64,000 bases of DNA from Sorghum bicolor (Eukaryota; Streptophyta; Magnoliopsida; Poales; Poaceae). Position numbers and translations under genes: made by a program. The notes below the pieces were generated by a model, which was not told where the DNA came from, did not search any database, and saw only the letters and a list, made by a program, of their open reading frames with translations. Below are positions 57,921 to 64,000 of this stretch, piece by piece. Location of the stretch: NCBI RefSeq assembly GCF_000003195.3, contig NC_012878.2:20312641-20376640 (forward strand). Reading direction: 5' to 3'. Numbering within the stretch: the stretch's first letter is position 1; the number at the start of each line of letters is the position of its first letter.

Positions 57921-57959
57921 CTTGCTCAGGGACGAGCAAGAGGTAAGCTTGGGGGAGTT
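57921..57959 (+). promoter_or_regulatory. PPT-proximal hairpin and polypurine tract of G
   Basis: CTTGCTC (57921-57927), loop AGGGAC, GAGCAAG (57934-57940), then aggtaagcttgggggagtt before the LTR. Confidence 0.7.
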
Positions 57960-59298
57960 TGTTGACGGTCCTTAAGTATCAAATTTAATTATCAAATAAA
58001 CAAAGAAAAGGATCTAAATGAAATCAACATCTAGACTTAGGGTTTTATCTGACAGAATTCCACGAGTTTTGGTGTTTGTCTATTTCTGCAGGGGGTTATC
58101 AGGAAATATGAATGAAAGGCCCACACGTCGGGTTTACATAGAGATATTAACGTGCCGCACAATTTTCTACCATCTAGAAGACTCCAGAAGCCACGGGAAC
58201 GAACGGGAGGCCGATCGGGCCCGGGGGCAGGGCGCCCGCCCAAGTCCCTTGGGTGCCCGCCAAGCTACAGTAACCAATCAGCTTCAACTTCGCGGATCAT
58301 GCTCCACCAACCTAATACTTCAAGGAAAACCACACGATCAATGTCGGTTTGATCCGACGGCCCAGATTCATCTGAAAAGACTATATAACCAGACCCCCTG
58401 GCCCCTGGAGGAGGCACCCCTTGATCATTATTCATTATTCATAGACAGAGCAAAAGCTTGGGTTTAGAGATGAGAGCTCTCCTCTCTTCTCTAAACTAGA
58501 GTAGATCTAGATAGTAGCAAGATGGAGAGCAAAGGAGGATTAGAGGAGAGGCCGGCCTGTCGGTTCTTCCTCCGGTTGTACTTCGTCATGATCAAGCTCT
58601 AATCAAGCTTGCTCATGGGATGACTCTGGTAATCTACTTCTAATGCATTATGCAATTACTAATCATGTATGTTCTGGTTCACAACTCTTTTGAGTACTTC
58701 TAATCTATAGGACACTATAGGTTAGAGTTGTAGTATAGGTGTAAGCGTGGTGCTTAGACCTAGATTACTTGTGGATATCCCCTGTCTAGCTGGATCATGT
58801 GGTAGGCCGCGTAGGTGACAGTTACGTTGGTCCTCTGTAGTCCACCTCTCGTTAGCAGGACGGGTAGTGTTTATCGGCCTATGGATAAGCATCCTTTGTG
58901 GTGTAATCTTATCACGTGGTTCGTCCCAGACATAGACATACCCCTTTGAAGTAGAGAAACCATAGTTATTCTCTCTATTCTGCTACCATCGCCCATATAT
59001 TAGATTGCTCTACTCTCTATTCCCCTATTATTACCCATTGTTATCTTGCCTTTAATATTGTTCTTATTCAATTCTACCATCTTTCCTATTTACGCTTATC
59101 TATTTATCTTGGTTAAGTTAGAGTGTAGTTAGTTCTCCCGTTTCCCTGTGGATACGATAAAACCTTTAACCGGGTAAAAGTTTCAACGGTATCCGTGCGC
59201 TTGCGGATTATCTGTGTGCGTATAAATACCATAGTACACTCTAGTGCCATGCTGGGGATGACAACCTAGTATTCAAGTGGTGTTAGCAAGTGTCAACA
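57960..59298 (+). repeat. 3' LTR of G (1,339 bp)
   Basis: Same length and ends as the 5' LTR, followed by aatag. TATA box 58382-58388; U5 hairpin 59201-59218. Confidence 0.94.
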
Positions 59299-59303
59299 AA
59301 TAG

Positions 59304-59579
59304 TCAGCTATCTATCCTAAACCCGGTCAATCACTTCTCTACTCATCTTAGACCGGCAAAAGTAAAATCCTATGTTTATACCTTTGCCTTGATAACTTTG
59401 CTCCTCGTCTATCATCATGATCTCCACATCAAGCTTCATCTCTTTATAGTCATGTGGCCACCTTTCCATGCCACCATGCACCTTCATAACATGTGTTGCT
59501 ATGCCTAACTCACATCACTTAAACACAAGGCATTAGCAACTTGGTGTCATTAATTACCAAAACCAAACTTGGGCTTTCA
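59304..59579 (-). repeat. 3' LTR of H, part 2 (LTR start in element sense)
   Basis: Resumes after the second aatag (59299-59303) and ends (plus strand) gggctttca at 59579. The polypurine tract ccaaaaagggggagat (minus strand, 59580-59595) adjoins it. Confidence 0.8.
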
Positions 59580-61688
59580 ATCTCCCCCTTTTTGGTAATT
59601 GATTACAACCATCACAAAGATATGAAAAGAAATCATAATGAACTTGAATTGCTTGTCCAAAGCATTTTTATCATTAGACAAGGTTGGACAAACATTTCAA
59701 TTTCGGTTTTGGTAGTACTAGCTCCCCCTACATATGTGCTTCCAAGAGTTTTGTTCAAGTTTGCACATATGCATGAATTAGAGTTTTGGGAGATTTATTA
59801 CTACCAAAATGATGCTAAGGTATATAGAATGGACCTTTGAAGCGTGATACCAATCGGAGTTGCCAATATACCATCCTTAGCACCAATGTAGCTAGACATA
59901 CATCAAAAACTCAAGATACCTCATGAGATCGTATTATATGTCTAGATACCACAACAAAATAAAACTCTATGCTAGAATTCAAAGCAACATTCAAGTTCTA
60001 TTTCTAGCAAGCACCAATCATACAAGAGTAGTGAATTTAAACTTGCAATGCAACACCTCATTATGTTAATGCAGATTCAAATGCAACAAATGGTTCATGA
60101 GCTTGCTCCCCCTATTTGTGTGCTCAAGTTTTAATTTTTCAAAAGTTATCTCTCCCCCTTAAGCACTTTTCTCCCCATTTATGACTATATCTTTGTTTCT
60201 CTCCCCCTTTGTCATCAATGACCACAAAGGTTCAAATTTTAGTGAGAATTAAGTCAATCAATATGTCGAGGTTATCAACAAGGGGTACCTACACCAACGC
60301 GAATAACGAAACCATCCGTACGTAAAACTAGCGCCTCGATTCGACGCTCCGTCCGCACACACGCACGACCATCGATGGCCGCAACCTCGAAGACGGAAAT
60401 AGCGTCGAGCGAATCGATCAGGCATCGAGCGCCAGTTACCGTCGAATACGGAACAGGCTCACGCGAACCGGGGGGCGTCGAGCGCAAGGTCGCCGTCCAC
60501 CGCCTGACGCGCGCACGCGGGCCAGAGCATTAAATGCGCCTGATGCTTCCCCACCTAACACATAGGTCACGGGAGGCGTGATAGGGAACAGGCTTCCGTC
60601 CCATCAATCTTTTTGCAGCCTTCCCGCCGAACGACCCAGGGCATGACAGGGCGCGGGAAATAAGGATGGGACGTCTAATCGGGACCCCCTCGAGACGTCT
60701 AAAGTCAGCGCTCCGGATATCAGCACAATATACGGCATCTGACCCTCGACCAGACAGAAATCCTTCCAGGGGACGGGTTGGGCGTCGACTGACTACATCC
60801 CAACCACTCTGCCGGATCGTACAAGCGTGCATCCGTCGAACCAATCCAAGACGGCGCGCAGAGCAGAATGCAGGAGCACGCGTGATCATCACCAGGCTAT
60901 TAGGACAGGACGGCTCGAGGTCATGCCGGTACGGAAGCCTCAAGTAGGTCAGCGCTCCATGCTGCTATCGACTCCTATTCTTACACCTATACATGTACCC
61001 TAGGTCCCTCCTTGGAACTATAAAAGGAGGGACTCAGGAATAGAACAGGAGAGATCACGACACAAGACCACGCTCATACGTAGTAGAGCTCCACACTTCA
61101 TACCACGCTTGTATTCACCCCTGTACAAGCACTTAGGTGCGAGATAATACAAACTCTCTCCCCCCCGCTGGACGTAGGGCCTTCTCTTGCCCGAACCAGG
61201 ATAAATCTCTGTGTCTTCTTGCATCACCATTCGGGAAAGGGAGCACGCATACAAATTTACTCGTTGGTGTGACCCCCCGTGGGAAAACACCGACACAATA
61301 TGAGGGTCAAAATATGGTTCAACCTAGATCACTTGCCTAGATCATGTAATTCGGTTTGATCCAAGGACAAGCTTTTTCACACCTCATGAAGTATAAGGGT
61401 TATCTTGACCATGTTGAATTACATATCATAAGCTCATATTCTAGATTCAACACTAGGCTTGCAAGCTCACCAACATGTCATATGCTACCACTAGATCAAT
61501 CAATCATAGAAACAATAGTGGTACCATACATACATCAAATTCTTTTGATTTTCATGAATGAGCCTATTTTCATGCAAACATGTCTATATATTCTAATCAT
61601 GTCCTTAGCAAGTATGAATGCTATGTCAACCAACTTTACCTTGCTTTGTTGGAGGAGAGGCATGTCAAATATAGATGTAGGGGTGTAC
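59580..61688 (-). other. Spacer between pol and 3' LTR of H (split by K)
   Basis: 59580-60263 and 61301-61688. Non-coding. It begins with the polypurine tract and holds several more CTCCCCC tracts (near 59721, 60106, 60152, 60200) that are purine-rich on the element's sense strand. I see no env-like ORF. Confidence 0.7.
60264..61295 (+). mobile_element. K: 1,032-bp solo LTR in the spacer of H
   Basis: TGTCGAGGTT to CACCGACA, flanked by caata at 60259-60263 and 61296-61300. A TATA box (TATAAAA, 61019-61025) and a downstream 'gcgagataatacaa' phrase (61139-61152) set the + orientation and fit a grass Gypsy LTR. It is CG-rich in its first 650 bp. No polyprotein. The opposed ORFs at 60530-60943 and 60666-60947 have no domain. 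Confidence 0.88.
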
Positions 61689-64000
61689 TCATCTCAAGTT
61701 GGAGAAGTCAAGTATGTTCAATTCATTTCTCAACTTGCAAAATCTCTTCTCATCAAGTGGCTTTGTGAAGATGTCGGCTAGTTGATCTTTGGTGCCAATG
61801 CTTTCAATGCTAATATCACCCTTTTGTTGATGGTCTGTTATGAAATGGTGCCTTATGTCAATGTGCTTGGTTCTTGAATGTTGAACCGGATTTTGTGTCA
61901 TCTTGATTGCACTCTCATTGTCACATAGCAAAGGCATATTCTTGAATTTGATTCCAAAGTCATTCAAGGTAGCTTTCATCCAAAGCAATTGTGCACAACA
62001 ACTACCGGCACTAATGTATTCAGCCTCGGCGGTTGATAGTGCAACACTATTTTGTTTCTTTGATGACCATGAAACTAGAGACCTTCCTAGCAATTGACAA
62101 GTGCCACTTGTGCTCATTCTATCAATATTGCATCCACCATAGTCGGAGTCCGAATATCCAATCAATTCAAAGTTAGACCCCTTGGGATACCATAATCCAA
62201 CATCATGAGTGCCCTTAAGATACCTCAATATTCTTTTGGCTGCCTTCAAGTGGCTTTCCCTAGATGAAGCTTGGTATCTTGCACACTTGCACACACTAAA
62301 CATCACATCCGGCCTTGATGCGGTGACATAGAGCAAACTTCCAATCATGGACCGGTATAGCTTTTGATCTACCATGTTGCCACTTGCATCACTACCTAAT
62401 TGATCATTTGTGCCCATAGGTGTGCTCATTTGTTTAGCTTCTTGCAACCCAAACTTCTTGATCATGTCCTTGATGTACTTTCCTTGACTTACAAAAGTGC
62501 CATCCTTCATTTGCTTGATTTGAAGTCCAAGGAAGTAACTAAGCTCTCCAATCATGGACATCTCAAACTCATTTGCCATCATTCTTCCAAACTCTTCACA
62601 AAAATCTTGATTTGTTGATCCAAAGATGATATCATCAGCATAGATTTGCAACACAAACAAGTCATTGCCTAGCTTCTTGGTGAAGAGGGTAGTGTCAACC
62701 TTTCCCATCTTGAACCCTTTAGAGAGAAGGAAATCTCTCAATCTCTGATACCATGCTCTAGGTGCTTGCTTCAAACCATACAATGCCTTCTTGAGCTTGT
62801 ACACATGGTTGGGTTTCTTGTCATCTTCAAAACCGGGAGGTTGTTCAACGTAAACCAACTCATTTATGAATCCATTGAGAAATGCACTCTTCACATCCAT
62901 TTGATAGAGCTTGATGTTGTGGGCACAAGCATAGGCTAATAATATTCTAATTGCCTCCAATCTTGCAACTGGTGCATATGTTTCTCCAAAGTCAAGACCT
63001 TCAACTTGAGTGTAGCCTTGTGCTACTAATCTTGCTTTGTTTCTCACAACTACACCATCTTGATCTTGCTTGTTTCTAAAGACCCACTTGGTACCAATCA
63101 CATTGTAGTTCTTTGGCCTCTCAACAAGCTCCCACACTTGGTTTCTTGTGAAGTTGTTCAATTCTTCATGCATGGCATTTACCCAATCGGAATCTCTCAA
63201 TGCATCTTCTATTCTCTTTGGTTCTTCAAATGAGACAAATGAATAGTGCTCACAAAAGGATGCTAGCCTTGATCTTGTTTGTACACCACTTTGAATTCCT
63301 CCAATGACTTGATCCAATGGATGATCCCTTGCTATGCTTGTAGATTGGAGTATTGGGAGTTGATTGCTTCCACTTGCTTTATTTTGATTTTGATCATCAC
63401 CATGAGAGCCACTAGTACTTGCTTGATTTGTGTCAATTTGCACTTCTTGATTTATCATGTGAATGTCATTATCATCAATTTGCATTGGCCTTATGTCACC
63501 AACATCCATGTTCTTCATTGCATTTGCCAATTGATCTCCTCTCACGTCATCAAGATTTTGAGCTTCATTTTGAGATCCCTCGGTTTCATCAAACTCAACA
63601 TCATGGACTTCTTCCAATGTGCCACTTGCCAAGTTCCAAACTCTATATGCCTTGCTTGTAGTGGAATAACCAAGTAAGAACCCTTCATCACATTTCTTCT
63701 CAAACTTGCTCAATCTAGTGCCTTTCTTGAGAATGTAGCATTTACAACCAAACACTCTAAAGTATGCAATGTTGGGCTTTCTTCCATTCAATAGTTCATA
63801 TGGTGTCTTCCCAAGCTTCCCATGGCAATAGAGACGATTGCTATAATAGCAAGCCGTGTTGATAGCTTCACTCCAAAATGAATGGCTAACATTGTATTCA
63901 CTAAGCATTGATCTAGCCATATCAATCAATGTTCTATTCTTCCTTTCAACTACACCATTGGATTGAGGACTGTATGTTGGAGAGAATTGATGTCCAATGC
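61689..64000 (-). CDS. pol: Copia polyprotein, C-terminal part: integrase end, RT, RNase H (partial)
   Basis: The minus-strand frame is open from the window edge to a stop at 61689 (at least 770 codons). It begins inside integrase with YSPQSNGVVERKNRTL, which holds the catalytic Glu of the Copia DDE core. The RT shows WVFRNKQDQDGVVVRNKARL, the QMDVKSAFLNG block and the catalytic YADD about 500 residues further on than the C-terminal integrase start minus linker (near plus position 62640). RNase H shows YSDSDYGG, STAEAEYISA and CDNESAIKM with TKHIDIRHHF. No internal stop or frameshift is seen, so this half is intact. The Met-like start at 63929 is a TTG inside the ORF, not a real start. Confidence 0.93.
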   Translation of the reverse strand, partial: IGHQFSPTYSPQSNGVVERKNRTLIDMARSMLSEYNVSHSFWSEAINTACYYSNRLYCHGKLGKTPYELLNGRKPNIAYFRVFGCKCYILKKGTRLSKFEKKCDEGFLLGYSTTSKAYRVWNLASGTLEEVHDVEFDETEGSQNEAQNLDDVRGDQLANAMKNMDVGDIRPMQIDDNDIHMINQEVQIDTNQASTSGSHGDDQNQNKASGSNQLPILQSTSIARDHPLDQVIGGIQSGVQTRSRLASFCEHYSFVSFEEPKRIEDALRDSDWVNAMHEELNNFTRNQVWELVERPKNYNVIGTKWVFRNKQDQDGVVVRNKARLVAQGYTQVEGLDFGETYAPVARLEAIRILLAYACAHNIKLYQMDVKSAFLNGFINELVYVEQPPGFEDDKKPNHVYKLKKALYGLKQAPRAWYQRLRDFLLSKGFKMGKVDTTLFTKKLGNDLFVLQIYADDIIFGSTNQDFCEEFGRMMANEFEMSMIGELSYFLGLQIKQMKDGTFVSQGKYIKDMIKKFGLQEAKQMSTPMGTNDQLGSDASGNMVDQKLYRSMIGSLLYVTASRPDVMFSVCKCARYQASSRESHLKAAKRILRYLKGTHDVGLWYPKGSNFELIGYSDSDYGGCNIDRMSTSGTCQLLGRSLVSWSSKKQNSVALSTAEAEYISAGSCCAQLLWMKATLNDFGIKFKNMPLLCDNESAIKMTQNPVQHSRTKHIDIRHHFITDHQQKGDISIESIGTKDQLADIFTKPLDEKRFCKLRNELNILDFSNLR

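Larger units (their letters stand above)
54265..57959 (+). other. Non-coding interior of G (gag stop to 3' LTR)
   Basis: 54265-55780 is specific to G and holds a PPT-like 'aagcttgggggac' at 54582-54594; short minus-strand ORFs here (55025-55216, 55326-55631) have no domain. From about 55780 to 57959 it is collinear with the 3' UTRs of A and D and includes all their hairpins. Confidence 0.8.
51398..59298 (+). mobile_element. Element G: gag-only non-autonomous Gypsy element
   Basis: LTRs of exactly 1,339 bp each (51398-52736 and 57960-59298), TSD aatag on both sides, primer site 52745-52762 and one intact gag ORF; total 7,901 bp. No protease, RT, RNase H or integrase. By hand about 18 LTR differences (1.3 percent) are seen, making G the youngest dated element here. 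Its 3' UTR from about 55780 is the same as that of A and D. It sits in the LTR of H. Confidence 0.92.
49957..64000 (-). mobile_element. Element H: SIRE-type Copia LTR retrotransposon (3' half)
   Basis: The 3' LTR (49957-51397 plus 59304-59579, about 1.7 kb) is followed on the minus strand by a polypurine tract, a 1.07-kb spacer between pol and LTR, and pol reading off the right edge. In element sense the LTR starts TGAAAGCCCAAG and ends GGACCTTTCA. The RT sequence and the long spacer fit the SIRE/Maximus group of Pseudoviridae; this is family knowledge, not a tree. G and K are inserted in it. gag and the 5' LTR lie outside the window. Confidence 0.85.

Noticed and set aside
60530..60947. Opposed 137-aa and 93-aa ORFs in K
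   Set aside because: CG-rich shadow frames inside a solo LTR, no domain.

Overview
The window is plant nuclear DNA, almost certainly from a grass (an Andropogoneae-type genome such as sorghum, sugarcane or Miscanthus is my best guess from the style of the repeats; this is inference). I see no host gene, rRNA, tRNA or CRISPR array. Nearly every base belongs to LTR retrotransposons inserted into one another, as in gene-poor pericentromeric heterochromatin. Boundaries were set from TG...CA ends plus 5-bp target-site duplications (TSDs).

Layout. The oldest visible layer is X, a decayed element with a 'putative gypsy-type transposon' domain gene on the minus strand (11561-13285 and 45255-45760). 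Three stacks sit in it. Stack 1 (left): X holds E (8355-11560, 3' end only), E holds A (1-8354, 3' end only), A holds S, a 4.9-kb solo LTR (516-5459, TSD acatc). Stack 2 (centre): X holds C, an Athila-like Gypsy element (13286-45249, TSD ggagg); C holds B, a Tekay/Del-type chromovirus on the minus strand (15275-37299, TSD aatac), and solo LTR J (39625-40313, TSD gaaat); the right-hand LTR of B holds D (26209-34476, TSD caggc). Stack 3 (right): X holds F, the start of a Tekay-like long LTR (45761-49956); F holds H, a SIRE-type Copia element on the minus strand that runs off the window (49957-64000); H holds G in its LTR (51398-59298, TSD aatag) and solo LTR K (60264-61295, TSD caata).

How the parts relate. 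A, C, D, E and G form one clan: LTRs start TGTTGACGGT; C, D and G, whose 5' leaders are visible, carry a tRNA-Asp-type primer site, and all share 3' non-coding features. C has gag, protease, RT, RNase H and integrase (now broken) and is the only member here that encodes a polymerase. D encodes gag plus two protease-like domains, G encodes gag alone, and A ends with a D-type gag. D and G are structurally intact, have near-identical LTR pairs, and look like non-autonomous passengers that need the enzymes of a C-like partner.

Most interesting signals: (1) small RNA hairpins (one in U5, two in the 3' UTR, one just before the polypurine tract) whose loops are nearly constant and whose stems change by compensatory or wobble pairs between the autonomous and non-autonomous elements, as expected of shared packaging or replication signals; (2) an extra gene in C between pol and the 3' LTR, with its own TATA box and poly(A) signal and an upstream region laid out like a copy of the element's U3 promoter; (3) a duplicated protease-like domain in D; (4) a fossil primer-binding site inside D's LTRs; (5) U3 regions shared across the clan but joined to different R-U5 segments, with the join near the transcription start.
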